A stretch of DNA of 64,000 bases from Mytilus galloprovincialis (GCF_965363235.1 NC_134846.1:55789121-55853120); one strand, 5' to 3'; shown: positions 1 to 13,407, counted from the first letter of the stretch. Notes: generated from the letters alone by a model not told the origin. A program made the numbers and translations.

Positions 1-130
1 GTTGATTATATAGGGAATCACTAAAGCATGACTGGAGCGGCCCCCTTTTGAAAAGTTCTGGATTCGCCACTGAATCATACCACATCTTCTTTTTTACATT
101 CATTGATGACCAAAGTCCATAGTATAATGG
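1..130. repeat. debris of two dispersed repeats
   Basis: Positions 58-72 end in GGATTCGCCACTG, the terminal motif of a hAT-like MITE family that recurs at 2768-2785, 5676-5830 and 57670-57830. Directly after it, 73-97 has the 'ataccacatcttctttttta' word that also ends the dispersed repeat at 44640-44775. Both are fragments. Calling them mussel-type repeats is from memory. Confidence 0.45.
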
Positions 131-1685
131 GCCCAGACATTACAAAATGTAAGATAACCTAATGGGAAAACCAACAGCCCAATTTAAACAATATCAGAAG
201 GATATGACAGTCACCGCTGTTCATGTTTTGAGTAGGTACAAGCATAATAATTGTGGTGGGATTATAAAACTGTTTGTGTGGCTCTTGATTAACAGAAGTG
301 ACAAATAGGAAATATACCACAAGAGTTGACAAACTAATATATACTTACCCTACTTTAATATTTGAATGATTTAAAAAAGGCAATGAACTTGACACTTGGG
401 TCAAGTTCTTATATTTGTCAGATGCAAAAACACTACATGTACTTATTTCAAATTCCTCTAAGAATTATCATTTACCTCTCTACAGAATTTTTTTAAGATA
501 CACATGACTGGCATTCTACCATAATTTAAGGTCAAGGCTATATAAAAATATGTAGGATGAAATATATTTGACAAAAAATATGTAGTGTTAAAAAATGATC
601 AAGGTCACTTGACATGTCAGACAGACATAAAGTTGTTACAATGAATTCACATACAAAATATAGTTAAACTGCCAAATATAGAACAAACCTGAACCACAAA
701 CATCACAACTGATTTAATGTTTTGTCCTATATTCTATTTTGGGTATTCATAATAATTAGGGTTGTCCTATTTATTATTCAAGGAAGTTTGGTAGTAAAGT
801 ATATATATATATACTTAATTTACTGTATTTTTCAGAATTTTCATTTGATGTTTTTTTTCAATGTTAGGAAGGGACATATTTTATTTAGTTGAGTTTATCA
901 ACAATACATAATACAACCAGGGATGACAGTTTTGTGATTATTTATTTTCTGTTGTTATTTTTTTGTATGACAACACTAGTTTTGTCAACTATTTCTGTTA
1001 TTATACAAAAAGAACTTCTCTTTTCAGTGTGAACAGATTGACTTCTATATAGTGATTTGGGGGAAATACAGATTGATGTTTGCTTAATGTCCTGTTCAGT
1101 GGCAAATATTTCATGCAAATTTAGGATGAATTGCAGCAGGTCACATACAGGCCTATAAATGAGTTGTAAGGAATCTTTTAGTCAAAAACTGAAAGAGCAT
1201 GGCACTTTCCATACATGTGGCTTCAGATTCAATGTTCAAATTCTAACTGTAGATAATAAAATAAAGAAATAAATGTATACCTTTTACATAGTATGTCAGC
1301 CTGCTGAAATGTAGCTTCTTCTTGAACTATATAATAACACTGATTCCTGAATTTAAGCCAGCCTACAAATATCATATAGTTACAGAAATTTCTAACCTTT
1401 TCTTATAAATAATATTTTTACTTCTCGGTTCTGTGTAATTGTAAACATGAAAATGGATAAAACAAATGGATTTGAAAATGGTAAAAGTAAGAGGAAAAAG
1501 TATGGCTATAAAAGTGTTCAGATGAAGAAATCTTAAAAATCAAAAGTTTGGCAGTTTATCATAGACTCCAATCACATACAGATAATTAATTTTATTACCA
1601 AATTCATATTAGAACTGAATGATGAAATACTTATTTATTGCAGATTTCCTTCTGTATGAAGTATTTGTGATAGTGATGAAAAATT
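131..1685. other. AT-rich stretch, nothing recognisable
   Basis: No credible coding exon, RNA gene or intact element was found here on either strand. It may be intron or 3' flank of the minus-strand gene whose exons are called at 2248-2314 and 8079-8162. A weak exon-like stretch around 482-545 on the minus strand was considered and not adopted. Confidence 0.4.
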
Positions 1686-1948
1686 ACATTTGAGATACAT
1701 GTACTTTAAATTGTATTAAAATTCAATAACAAGCCCAGTTTGAATTTTTAAATTATCTTGTTTGCTTTTAAAAAGAATACTGGAATTATTTCACAAGTAA
1801 TGAAATTAATTAGTTTGATAGCATTTGAGATAAATGTACATTTAATTGTTTTAAAACTCAATAATAATCCCAGTTTGAATGCTTGAAATAATCTGGTTTG
1901 ATTTTAAAAAGAATACTTAGATTATTTCATAAGTAATGAAATTTATTA
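1686..1948. repeat. tandem duplication, about 135-bp unit, two copies
   Basis: The block beginning 'catttgagatacatgtac' (about 1687) is repeated from 1822 as 'catttgagataaatgtac'. Both copies carry 'cccagtttgaat', 'tttaaaaagaatact' and 'aagtaatgaaatt' in the same order. The copies differ by scattered substitutions, so this is an old local duplication of non-coding DNA. Confidence 0.75.
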
Positions 1949-2247
1949 TTATTATCAAATTCACAAATGGTAAATTTTAAGAGGGGGGTAGGACCGTTTT
2001 CGGGAAGTCATGATTGGGTGTTTTTAAGCTTGGGATTTCAGGATTCATCCTTCCTGGATGCAGGAATTCTTCTTTATCGAATTTCGGGATGTCTGGATTT
2101 AAATTTCTATAAATTCAGGACCTCAGGATTTCATGTTTTTAAGCCTAGGATTTGGGATTTGGGATCAGGACCCCTCAAACCCCCTCTTTTAAGTGTTTTT
2201 TTCCCCCAAGTTGATGGAGACCTTTCTTTTTTGTTTTTGTTTCTCAC

Positions 2248-2314
2248 CTGTTGGACATTCTAACAAAGTTTCATCCACCTGGTAAAGCTGAAGGTCAAAT
2301 TCATATGTTGGAGC
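2248..2314 (-). CDS. putative second exon of the signal-peptide gene
   Basis: A 67-nt exon with a clean acceptor (TCTTATTTCAG) and donor (CAACAG|GTGAGA) on the minus strand. The frame starting in phase 0 is open and reads APTYEFDLQLYQVDETLLEC then PT; it ends in phase 1. Amino-acid composition looks like real protein. No family was recognised. Confidence 0.5.
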
Positions 2315-5300
2315 CTGAAATAAGATTTAGTAACATTAGCTTATTCATCACATTGGAGAAATTAAAAAAAAAACAATCAAATGAAATTCATATTAAATTT
2401 CTGTTATCCCCTCTTCTGTTGACCACAGACTATGAATACTCGAAAGAATTAACTAGTATTTCCATATGTTATACATCATATACATGTAATTTTGTTTTTC
2501 TTTTTTACAACAGCTTACAGATCTTATCGAGTTCTGCTGATCTTGATAAAGTTATACGAAGAAAAAAAAAAACCGGAAACAATAAAACTAAAACACAAAC
2601 CAATTACCGTGTATCTCGAACTCAATTCGTTATCTTAATGGCTTAGATTTTTTCAAAGTTGTGCCTTTCATGACATCCTTTCCATGACATTATTTAAATG
2701 CAAATGCCTTAAAAGCAGGATAAAAGAAATTAATCTCATCTTTTCTGAAAAAGTTCACATTTTAAAATGGCTGGATCCGCCACTGTGACTAAACTAAATA
2801 GCTACATATTTCGCGTGATGGCCATAATAGAGAATAGGTAACCGTTTTGTCTCTTTTTGCGTTATATCTTACGGTAGAAGTTTATTTCAGTAAATAAGTT
2901 TCTGGTTGAAGAATAGAAGTGATAAGGGGTGGAATTTGAACAGAATACTCAGCTTGGAAATTAAAATGGTCAATGGTGGTGTAGTTCACTTCAAACAATA
3001 TGGATGATGTGACACGAGGATGAACATTTCAAGGCCGTAACTACCATTGAGGCAAGTGAGGCACTAAAATTTCGACACTATTTTTTTTATACAATAGTCA
3101 TTTGTTGTTCTGTGTCAACCTTAATTTCTATAACTTGTCATCATTCCTTTTAAACTTTTCTTCCTGGATATAACTCAGCATCTCAACGGGTGATGTTTCT
3201 CGATCATATTAACATAGAAACGATAATCATCAGGGATCTCTATAGTTAAAAACAGGCTCTTGCAGAAAAAGGAAAAGCGACACTGAAGGTAAAGAAGGAA
3301 TAATTCTAGTAAAATAGTTTGTTTTTTTGTGTGAACAGAGTCTGAGTATTGCATATAACTTCATTAGAACAATCCAAAAAAGATAAGTAGACTGCCAAAT
3401 CAAGTACTGGTCTTCGAAAGGGGGCAGTCCCGTCTGCGTATTCATTTCTCCGTTTCACCAACTTTTGACAAATCAAGTACTGGGCATCGCAAGGGTGCAG
3501 TCCTGTCTGCGTATTCATTTCATGAACTTTAATCTTTCTCTTTACAGAAAATAAAATATAAATGATATGAAACATGCATGGATTAGTTTTTATCCATGTT
3601 TCTTTAACCTTAAAAATTGAAAGAATATCCCATATTCCAATTTGATATTATTGAGGAATGGTAGAACTTTTAACACAGAGTTTTGTCTTTATTTATTCGA
3701 GACTACGGAATTTTGTTTCTTTATATTGGGGGTTTCGGAATCGGACACCCCCAACCACTAACCCCTAAATTTATAGATTCTGGAACTAAAATACCACCAA
3801 CTATTTCCAGAAATAATTTGAAATTACGGACTTAAATGTAAACGTCAAAAACTCCATTCCAATTCCCCTGTACCCATATCATATATACTAACTCTATAGA
3901 TAGAATCATATACATGTATCTTATCTCATTCTATCCCTAGTTTGTCTACTTTTTGTCAGCATAAAAGCGAGTTTAATATTTTGTAACTGCGACTGTATGA
4001 TGGTGCTTACATGCAGGAAAGCTTAATTCCCTTTTGCCAAAAAAAAACTGTTACTACCGATGCTGCTACCGAATTGCTGATGGAGAAGGAATTGGAAGAA
4101 GACATTGATCATTATGTTGATGATAATGTGCTACCTTTCTGAAACGATTTGACTGAACCGGCCATAGAAAAATTTGGCAAACTCTACTGAATCGATGTTT
4201 GTTCTATGTTCTGGCAGCAGACTCAAATCAATGACATTTGGATGATTATCTTACATATAGATTTAAATAAAGTTGTTAAAAAGTCTTAAAATATGAAAAT
4301 TTTAAATAAAAAGTATCTAAATTCAAAACATTATCAAACTCTCTAAAAATGCCTAGAATGCAGGATTTTGCACCATTCATTTCATACTCTCCAAAAAAAA
4401 TGTTCGCCTCGCTTCGCTCGGCTCAATTATTTTGCCTCACTAAAATAGGATGCCTAGTTACGGCCTTGCCATTTCCCAATCAAGCCTTTGTTGTATTGTT
4501 ATCCCCGCTTCCACTTGTTTTCCTTCTATTTCCAAAGTCTCACTTTTTTGCATGTGCCTTTTATCACATGAAATACATGTATTGTGTTGGGTTTTTTAAA
4601 GTTTTGTAGAGAGATATATTGGTAATACCCGACGAGCAGAAAATGGGAAACATTCTACGTTCAGATTTCACACAAGGGTGTTTCCAGCACTTGTTTTTTT
4701 GTTTCAGATTGAAGACTTAACGATGTCAATATAAAAAGACGGATTGTGTTGGGAAACGTTTAATTCGTTCCTTGGTACCATTGGGAAATTGTAATTCCTA
4801 TTGTTATGTGGGCTGGGGTCAAGTGATTTCAAATAAACTTTGCAACGTGTCATTATATTTCAGTGTTTTGCCATATGAAAAATGTATAAAAAAAAATCTA
4901 GAATTTTTTTAAAACAATAAACCTATTACTCCGTAATCCATTGTGAAATTGTACTGGAAGAGTCTAATTTTATACTTCAATTTATTTTTGTTTATAAATT
5001 AAATTTTCATTTTTTCAAAGTGAAGTTTGTAAATAGCCATCCGTTTTAAACGGCACGTCTTGTATGTTTTACCACTTAAGAGAAAGGAAAATATTGTAGA
5101 TATGAACAATGTATCTTTATCAATTGGTTTTTTCCTGAAGTACATAACTAGTTGGTTACACCCTCAGATAACCATCAAGTTCTCCAGTCAAACATCTCTC
5201 ACGTCTTATTCTTCAAATAGAATATTTTGTCTCCTCGTTTCTCTTTACCGATCCTTGTTTCTGATAATTTGAATCATGCAAATACGATACAGATGATTTT

Positions 5301-8162
5301 ACCAAATAAATTCTATACTTATAATTTTAGATGAGAAATCTTTAAAAAGAAAAGTTTCGACGGATAACGGAGCTCATGTGTTGGGAAAAGTTCCTAAATT
5401 CAATATTCAATTATAACATCCAGACACCTTTTTCCGCAATCATGTCACTCCATCGTAAATTCAATATTCAATTACTGTTGCCAGACACCTTGCAATCATT
5501 GCAATCCATTGATAGAAGAGGCAAAAAAAGGTAATAGACCCATATACTTTATTTGTAGTGTCAGAGCCTATTGCAGCATGAGCACAGCTAGGGTTTGGAG
5601 GTGAACGTCAGCAATACGATGTGGTTAAACTAGCATTTATGAATTTATGAACAATTCCATGAGCTTTTACTTAATCATTGGTGGATTCGGGGTTCGAGGT
5701 GGAAGAGGGGGTCTTCATTGAAAATAAACCCAACCTTTTCATAGCATAAAAACGTCGAGACAAAATCGTCTCGTTCCGCTACAGTTTCCTCGAATTACGC
5801 CTCCTTTCCAAACTCCTGAATCCACCACTGTCCCCTTTTTGTCACATGTGTAATCCTGGTGAAATTATGTGAAGATAGAAATCAGGCCGTTTGATAAGTA
5901 ATCCGGTATTGATAATAACTCGTGTGGCCTGTTTTTATATTAATTGTCGAAACTACAAGAACTATATTATGATTGTTGCTTCCATTGCATTACATGCCAT
6001 GCACCATTCGAATAACGGCGAAGAAATCCGTTAATTGTGTACATGTACTTATCACCCCTAGTTTTTTGGTGGGGTTCGTGTTGTTTATTCTTTAGTTTTC
6101 TATGTTGTGTCGTGTGTGCTGTTGTTTGTTTGTCTTTTTCATTTTTAGCCATGGCGTTGTCAGTTTGTTTTAGATTTATGAGTTTGACTGTCCCTTTGTT
6201 ATCTTCCGTCCCTCTTTTAGAGTAAAATATATTTTTATCGGACTGAAAAAAATATTATAAAAGCTTGTTATATTTGAATGTGCAAAAAAAATATCTTCTC
6301 ATTACAGATCGTCGCATTATTTGTATAACACATAAAGTATGCACAAACAATAACTTGGAGAACGTAAATCTTAACTTGAAACCAAAATAACAGTTTGATA
6401 ACCAACTTACTTTAAATGGTGAGTTCTGTTAATTAAACATAAAACTTCAAAAAAAAAATATTTCTTTGTAAGTTCGGTCTCTTAAACTGCACATAGCAGT
6501 GTCACGATAAAAAAAAGGGCATCCTATTCTCTTAGACATATTACGAGAGTTTCATTCTGTGCACGTATTTTTTTTTTTTAATATGAGATGTTGTTTACTT
6601 TTAGGAAGTTAACTATTTTATCTTTATAATGCTAGGTTTACAGCATAATCGGAATTATTTGAATTATTATTTTAAAAACAAAATCAATGACATCCCGCCC
6701 TAGAAAATCGTTTTGTGTAATCAGCAAAAGTGGGATTATAAGAAATTTGAGATAAATCCCTGTTATTCGTCATTTCCAGGAAAACGATTTGAAATTGAAA
6801 TTTAAATATTGATACAAAACGTGTTTTGTGCTTAACTTTCCCGAGCAATTGATATGACTCAACATTTTGATGGACATTCGAACTAGTATACGCATAGCCA
6901 TTAAGCTTTATAATAAGTTGTAGGTGACTGGTCGTTGCTTTTTTTTTTCTATGTCCGTAAGCCCGTTTTCGTTGCTTTTAATTTTAACGTCGAATTCTTA
7001 TATTTGGTTTATTTACTTCTGAATTTCGATATATCTGTTTCTCACTGGCTGAAACAACATATTGCATCTGTAATATTCCTTCGTTGTAATAGCCTTAATT
7101 TTTATTTCCTCTTTAAATTTTCTACGTATATTTTGTTTATTCATTACAGTTTTAAAATGCAATTCATAATGCTACTTGGGGACTGATTTTTCAGTCTAGT
7201 ATATAATGCATATATATCCGTTGTTTTATTGTGCGTTTGTATTTGTCTGTTTTCAGTTATCGTTGTTAACCTCTCACAGGCACTTGTCTGATTTTTTTTT
7301 ATCTATATATACAATAGATGCATTTTTTCAACAAGTACCTGTGCTCTAGTGATGTGATGCTTTTATTTGTGTATACATGGACTAGTATACGAACTTGATC
7401 TCAAGGAATAAGCTTGAAATGATAGACTCCGCGTAAAAAGTTAATGTCATATTGCCTAGGTTCAATAATTTTTACAACCTTAACCTAGCTTGCTTGAAAG
7501 TATATATCAAAAATCATCTCCCTCTCTCTCTTTATTTTTGTGTGAATATTATATATACTACTGGGTTTTTTTTTTGTGTGGCCATACGAAGAAAAAGTAA
7601 CTGGAAATTTCATTTTTTTTTTTCATATTCAGACTGTACACTTAACGAGAATGTTTAATTTGCAGATGTTGAAAACGCACCTCTACGGTTGATATCGTGA
7701 TACATCGGGGATACATCAGCCTCCAAGGTCAATAACCTCTTAAAATTACACGCTTAATTTGTGTGTAATCCATGTCTTCAATTCTATATTTACTTCAGTG
7801 ATACTCTTTATATTTAGCTGATTGCCCCCACCAATTATATTTACTGAAAAGCAACAAGATCTTAATTCTAGGATGTATAATTTTTGGGGGTAGAAAGCTA
7901 GCTGATAATATCGAAATATTTTTGATTTTTGGGGTAAATTCAGTTAAAGAGCTGGGGAAATAAACAAAAGCATATAGCAATCGAAACTACAAAAATTATA
8001 TAATCTCATAGTTATAAAATTGTAATTAAAATGGTTAAATCTGACATAAAAGCACGTGTTACATATTTAAGTACCAACCTTGACACAAGATGTAAATATA
8101 AGAAATCCAATTGACCATAAAATCAGAAAAATCAATTTCCAAACGGACATCAGCCCGACCAT
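2248..8162 (-). CDS. unidentified gene with signal peptide, 5' two exons only (partial)
   Basis: Two minus-strand exons join in frame: 8162-8079, then 2314-2248. The joined start reads a short N-region, then a hydrophobic stretch containing WKLIFLILWSIGFLIF, then CVK, followed in the second exon by APTYEFDLQLYQVDETLLEC and PT. This has the shape of a signal peptide or signal anchor followed by an extracellular or lumenal chain. Exon 1 ends in phase 0 and exon 2 starts in phase 0, so no exon between them is needed. The 3' part would lie left of position 2248, mostly outside the window. I do not recognise the family. Exon 2 has good splice signals, but the exon 1 donor (GTTGGT) is weak. The protein sequence and the joining of these exons are inference. 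Confidence 0.45.
3031..4467 (+). mobile_element. hAT-like DNA element with 13-bp TIRs
   Basis: The left end AAGGCCGTAACTA (3031-3043) is matched by an exact inverted copy at 4455-4467. Flanking 8-mers aacatttc (3023-3030) and gccatttc (4468-4475) agree at 6 of 8 positions, as expected of an aged hAT target duplication. Inside are a subterminal palindrome-like stretch (GCCTCGCTTCGCTCGGC, about 4409), a roughly 70-bp direct duplication around 3397-3526, and a short coding-like run at about 4058-4141 (DAATELLMEKELEEDIDHYV and on to a stop), probably a protein remnant. Non-autonomous. Family assignment is inference. Confidence 0.6.
4476..5389. other. AT-rich stretch, nothing recognisable
   Basis: No gene, intact element or tandem array was found. 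The short open frames have no splice context or family resemblance. Confidence 0.4.
5395..5512. repeat. short direct duplication, about 60-bp unit
   Basis: 'ttcaatattcaatta' followed by 'ccagacacctt' and 'gcaatcat' occurs twice in succession (from about 5399 and from about 5459). Non-coding. Confidence 0.6.
5676..5830. mobile_element. small MITE-like element
   Basis: The left end CATTGGTGGATTCGGG and the inverted right end CCTGAATCCACCACTG bound 155 bp with no coding capacity. The terminal motif belongs to the TGGATYCRCCACTG family of repeat ends seen elsewhere in the window. I could not see a convincing target-site duplication. Confidence 0.5.
6045..6232 (+). mobile_element. 3' tail of a retroelement (fragment)
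   Basis: The stretch from 'cacccctagttttttggtgg' through 'gttcgtgttgtttattcttt' to 'ccctcttttagagtaaaa' is a sequence I remember as the common untranslated tail downstream of a reverse-transcriptase gene in mussel genomes. A diverged form ('ggggagttcgtgttgtttcc') follows the reverse-transcriptase C-terminal fragment at 51840-52100, which supports the link. Only the tail is present here. Confidence 0.45.
6233..8078. other. AT-rich stretch, putative intron
   Basis: No exon, array or intact element was recognised. If the two-exon gene model is right, this lies within its first intron (2315-8078). Confidence 0.35.
8079..8162 (-). CDS. putative first coding exon, signal peptide
   Basis: The start ATG is at 8162-8160 (minus). 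It encodes 28 residues, MVGLMSVWK followed by a strongly hydrophobic run ending FTSCVK, and stops at an AAG|GTTGGT donor. The 5' side (8163-8240) is distinctly GC- and CpG-richer than its surroundings, as expected near a transcription start. If it is not spliced, the frame ends four codons later, giving only a 31-residue peptide. Confidence 0.4.
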
Positions 8163-8262
8163 CTGACTGCACAGAAAAGTCGTTCCCCACCCCGGGGCGA
8201 CATCGGGTCGTCTCGGAAACCAAACGTCTCCAGAATCCTTTTTTGAAATCAGTATTTAGCAA

Positions 8263-10465
8263 TCAATATTAATTTGTATTAAATCCAGTTTCGGTTAGAC
8301 TGTATTAAAAATCCCAAAACAAAGCGTGATTTGATTTAATCCGGCTGAATGTCATTATTTGTAATTATCAATGACATGGTCAGCATCCTAGATACACATT
8401 GTCATTTTGTAGTGTATTCCGTCATGCCGGCATGTATGTATGTATAGTAAAGCGACATATCAGTAGAAATATGATCCAATACACATAGCCGGGGGAAATA
8501 CAGGTTCCTATTATAGCTCAATCAATAAATAGATTTGTTGTGTATGTTTATATCACATAACGTGTTCTGTTCAAAGTACTATAGTCACTTTATAACATAA
8601 GATAAGATCACAATATTTTTAAAACGATCACAAAATTAATGTTCCCCTAAACCAGTAGCCTCAGGAATATTTACTGGGCGCAAACAAAGACTAACCAATG
8701 AAATATCAACACTGCACTCATTCATAGTTAAAGTAATATACTGCTGTAAAATAATGCATGTGTTTGTTTGTTAAATGACAGTCTCTCGTATTTAGAAGTA
8801 TCAATATCCATAAAAATACTAAAGCCAACACCATTTAAATCCATCCATTGTCCCTGCGAGAATAATTATCAGCGTGATAGTGTAGAATATAACATGAACT
8901 TAAGTACACTTCGTTGTTGAAGTTCATATTGATATACTTGGGTGTGGTTCACATTTACCCTATCAATTTGCAAATAAATTAGTTAAATTATACGGTATTT
9001 GCATTCCTCAGAGACAAAGCAAGAGAAATGTACCAAATTTGTTATTGTCAGCACATTAATGAATATAAAATTTCGTCTTTGAAATTGAACATATATTTTT
9101 CATTTATTGCGGCATTTCCAAAGCATTGATGTACGTGCTAAAAACAAGTTGTGTTTAAAATGCATTAACATGCAAACAACATTAATTTCAAAACTAACCG
9201 AGAATATGTAATAAAGCTCTGTTTTTGTGAAAATATTAGAAAAGGGAAAATCTTACAACTAAGTGCACATGCACTTAAAGGAAGGTCACAAAATCAATAT
9301 ACGAATTCTACATATGAGTGAACTTTGTCGTTTGTTTCTCATTTGCGTTTAAAATGCAAATTGAATTTTCTTTTTTTAGACAGTGGTTTAACAATACAGT
9401 CTTTTCCTAAAACATCTTTCTAGCTTTTGATAAAATGATTTCTTCAATTTTTTATGAGATGATCTGAATGTTTGTTTCTATTGTTTCCTAAAATATGTAG
9501 AAGCATCTTAAATTCAAAAGACGTGAATATTTTGTTTCAACACAAAACATAAAATCTGTGAATCCGAAATCATTTATCGTTCAAAACTTTTACTTGTTTG
9601 GTATGAGTCTACAGCGCACTTGTACAGAATATCATGAAAACTATACTCAACAACCAAAGTAAGAAAGCAAGATAATGAGTTGTCTTTTGTACTTTTTGTT
9701 ATTTTTTTTTTTTTAGATACACTTATCGACAAATGTTTTTTTTGTAAAATTGCTGTATTTGCCTGTTAGGGAAACATGCTTTATTTGCAAATAAATCACT
9801 TTAAAAAAAATATTTACGGCGAATAAGAAATAACTGTTCCCAGTTTTTCTGTCTAAGTTGCACCCCCTACACTACTTTTTCACAGAGCGTACATCGGTGT
9901 GGCGATATATGTCAAATACGCACGCCCGCATGGTGTTGGGTGAATGCTGCAGTATCTGCAATTACTTTTAGATAGCTAAATAATTGCTAGTATCATGGTT
10001 CCTCTAAGCAAAATTTCTGACCCTATCAAACGGTTTATCCTCTTTTCTAGTGGCAGTCTGGCTCCCCCTCTCCATAGCGGTCGACTTTGCTGTATCTTTA
10101 TACTTATTTGACCTAATGTTTAACTTGTTTGTGATTTGAAATGTACGAAATATTTGCCACTGAACGTTTAAACAGACAATAACCAATCAATCAACCAATT
10201 ATTCTGTATTCTAGTATCTTTTTTCTTTAAAAATTTACTACATGCTCTTTAAACATATTAAAGTGACGTTCACGGTTTTCTTTTTAAGCTTTGTGTTTGA
10301 TCTCTTGGGATAACAAATTTATCTATTTGGTAGTTTGTTGCTTCGTGTCCAATGGCAAATAGTTCACACATATTCAAGACGAGATACCAAATTGAAATAG
10401 TTTTTTTTCTGGTTTGAATTCCACTGATAGATTAATAAAATGAACATTCATATTCTATCGTCGTC
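8263..10465. other. AT-rich intergenic stretch, nothing recognisable
   Basis: Read on both strands. No coding exon, RNA gene or repeat with definable ends was found. Confidence 0.4.
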
Positions 10466-10528
10466 CTATCGTCCGGAACATGCATGAAATATTTGCCACG
10501 AACAAAAAAAAAATCTGAAGCGGGACTG

Positions 10529-10562
10529 ACGGACGAACGAACGAACGAACGAACGGACGGAG
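10529..10562. repeat. simple repeat (CGAA)n and variants
   Basis: Tandem 'cgaa' units with 'cggacgg' at the right edge, embedded in repeat debris whose neighbour reads 'gaaatatttgccacgaac'. Confidence 0.7.
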
Positions 10563-10799
10563 AACGAACATTGACTGTTTGTAAGGGGTGTGGCTAATTT
10601 ATGAAGACCGTACTGCGAGCTGCAGTTGCTTAAATCCAATTCATTTTGGACTATCGGACAGATGTCACATTGGTATTTATACCGAGAAACATATACCACG
10701 TCTCCCTATAGTTTAGATTGAAACAGATGCTATATTTTGATAGGTTTCTCTGTTTAAAATAATAATAATAATAAAACTAAATGGAGAATGTGTGTATTG

Positions 10800-11395
10800 G
10801 CAACAGATGCCCCCGCTTGTAAATATGCACGAGTCAACTTACACACACAAATGCAGGATTTAATTAGTTAAGACCGTTTTGTGATCTAAAACAAATTGTG
10901 TATAAGTTTCATAGATTTGGTTGAGGCAAACTATATATTTAGCCATTTTTCCATTTATAAAAGGGCATAACTGAAAAACGGTAGAAGAGACATCTGTGTT
11001 TTGTGGTAATGAGCATTGTATAAAAGTTTTTTACATCATTTAGTTGAGGCAAACTAATGAAAGAGAACGTAAACGAAAAATAAATCATTTTGTTTATGTT
11101 TTAAAGGGGCATAACTTATATACGGTAAATTGACGCCACACAATTTTGGGTTTGATTTGTGGTAATAAGCACTGTGAACAAGTTAACATTAGATTGAGGT
11201 AAACTTAAATGAGAGAACGGATTCAACAATTTAAGGGATTTACGCGCCGGACATGACATACAGGAAGTACGGGATAGACAAGGGAAATACTTTAAACCCC
11301 ATCCGCTACTGCAAGGGCATAAACATACGATCTCACCAGCAAAATAAATGCTTCCTGATGAGGGTAGCTGGCTGCGCCCCACACTCTTGCCTTGC
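10800..11395. repeat. 'ggggcataac' dispersed repeat, about 2-3 tandem modules
   Basis: Modules of about 130-150 bp share 'agggcataact', 'acggtag/acggtaa', 'ttttgtggtaatgagcattg', 'agttgaggcaaact' and 'gagaacg'. The same module order occurs at 19320-19735. It starts near 'gatgcccccgcttgt', a motif that also closes the second copy in inverted form ('gacgggggcataa'). This suggests an element with GGGGGCAT-type ends. Confidence 0.6.
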
Positions 11396-12475
11396 TAAAA
11401 TCATAAAACTACGCATTTGACATATATTGACTCGATAAAAAAAAAATGTGCAGATTGCGTCATAAGATGGAATTCTTGAAATTCAACATCATTTGAATCA
11501 CCATGACAGTTTTGTCATAGCTTAATTCGTCTCAGTTGTTCACAAGAGAAAGTACTTTTAGTGTGTCATACAGTATGTCACTTTGTGAGTATAAATACAG
11601 TAGATAGTCAGTGGTAAAAAAGTTGAATACCCTTTTATTGTATCATTTACACTTTTTTATATTGATTTCAACCATATTAGTAAGTTAGTATTTAAAGTCG
11701 GCATATATATAGACATAACAAAAAGTAACTTGAGCTTTGATGAACTCATATACAACCGTCTAAATAAAACATCAGCCTATTATATATAAAACAGCTTTTT
11801 CCTTTTCTCTGTATATATACTTGATTATTTTTTTTCGGATCCTAAATGTCTAAATATTGTATCATGCTCTTTATCATATTATGGTAATACAATATCTTCT
11901 TCTATATACACACACACACACGTTCCTGCATTAATAACCAAAAACATAAAATCATATACAGCACAGAAGAACGAATATAGACACAAAGGAAAATACATAA
12001 CAAAGCATAAAACATATATGCCATACAAACAAGCCGCTAAATTATAGAAAAGAACAGCATAATACTAGTTACCATAAACGATAAGCACACTGGCCAGAAA
12101 ATAAGCATTACAAAATACAAAAAAAAAGTTTACTGTAGCTGGAAGTAAGAACCAAGTAAGCAAAATAGTTACATTTTGTCCCCACACCAGCTATTTATAT
12201 AACTTTTAAATGTTTTAAAGGGAGCTATGACTCGAGCTTCATTTCAAAGTGAATTTCATGTTGTCTTTAATCTGAATGATTTCAAAGACAGAACATCGTA
12301 GTTGAGTTATGGGTTGGGATACATCTTGATTTTTTTTAAAATTTCTAACAACAACCAAAATCTTGAATAAACATAGGAAATATATCTTTTTATCATGTTA
12401 AAGGCCTAGAATGCAATTGTGCACATCTGGCGTGTTTCAAGAGACGGCTATTTTTATATATTTATCATACTTTAC

Positions 12476-12532
12476 TACCCGATTTGCAGCTGTGATAACG
12501 TGCTGAAAATTAGTAAGAGAAAGACGTAAAAA
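12476..12532 (+). repeat. partial duplicate of the H1 gene 5'UTR/promoter
   Basis: 'tacccgatttgc' followed by 'tgataacgtgctgaaaatta' and 'gtaagagaaagacgtaaaaa' is nearly identical to 13424-13481, directly upstream of the histone H1 start codon. A TATA-like 'ttttatatattt' (12452) precedes it at comparable spacing. Similarity stops at the position of the ATG (here CTG), so no coding sequence was copied. Confidence 0.85.
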
Positions 12533-13407
12533 CTGTAATAACAAACGTCACAAAAACTGTAATAACTCTAAAAATGATGACTTTGCTGACCGATAAATTA
12601 TAAATTTTAATAATAGAAAATCCCGATTAAAGCAATCTCTTCAATCACACGTTACGAAAAAGACGGACATCCAAATCATGACCTAAAATTTAGAAGTAAA
12701 GTAAGAATTACAGATTTTCTAAAATATTCAAATAAAATGATTAAAAACAGTTTGGAAGTAGAGGGAGGGGGACATTTACTTGCCTTTCTCCAGATCACTA
12801 TTGTTCCTATGGACAGATGCTTTTGGGGCTAACTTTATACGGTCTGGGAAGTTTGATGAAATGGTGAAATTCACCAGATTCAAAGGGGTTGACAGAATTT
12901 TTTGTCATGGTAATATTCCCGTTTTCTAACTAATTATTCGTCCATCTGAGAGAAAAAAAAAAGATTATTATGTACATGTATGATGGGATGATTATCTTTA
13001 ATGAAAAAAAAAATCACCATCTTTCTGATAGCCTTTGATTTTACAAGCTTATACTACAGAAAAGTCATTATATAGGACTTTAAAATATCTCGATTAAGTG
13101 GATGTTTTTAGTGCTTTATTTTACATTGCAAGTCTAGCAAAAGTCGTGATCTGTCTCTTTTAAACCTTTACAAGGCAAAAGGTATGTTCCGTGAGTATTG
13201 CCAGAGACATATATACACTTAATTATTAAGAACATTTTTCTCTATTCTCAATTATTTTTACTCATTATTCTCTACTCTTCAAACCCCTTCCAGACCCTCT
13301 TAAAATGAAGAGTTTACGGTTAACCTAAATGTTTAAGTAACGTTGTTTTTGATTGGATCGACATTTGAACACTTGTTCCATCCACGCTTTCGACGACGTC
13401 CGCACTA

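Noticed and set aside
482-545. Possible third exon of the left-edge gene on the minus strand
   Set aside because: The frame is open and phase-compatible, but the acceptor is poor and the peptide is not convincing, so it was not added to the model.
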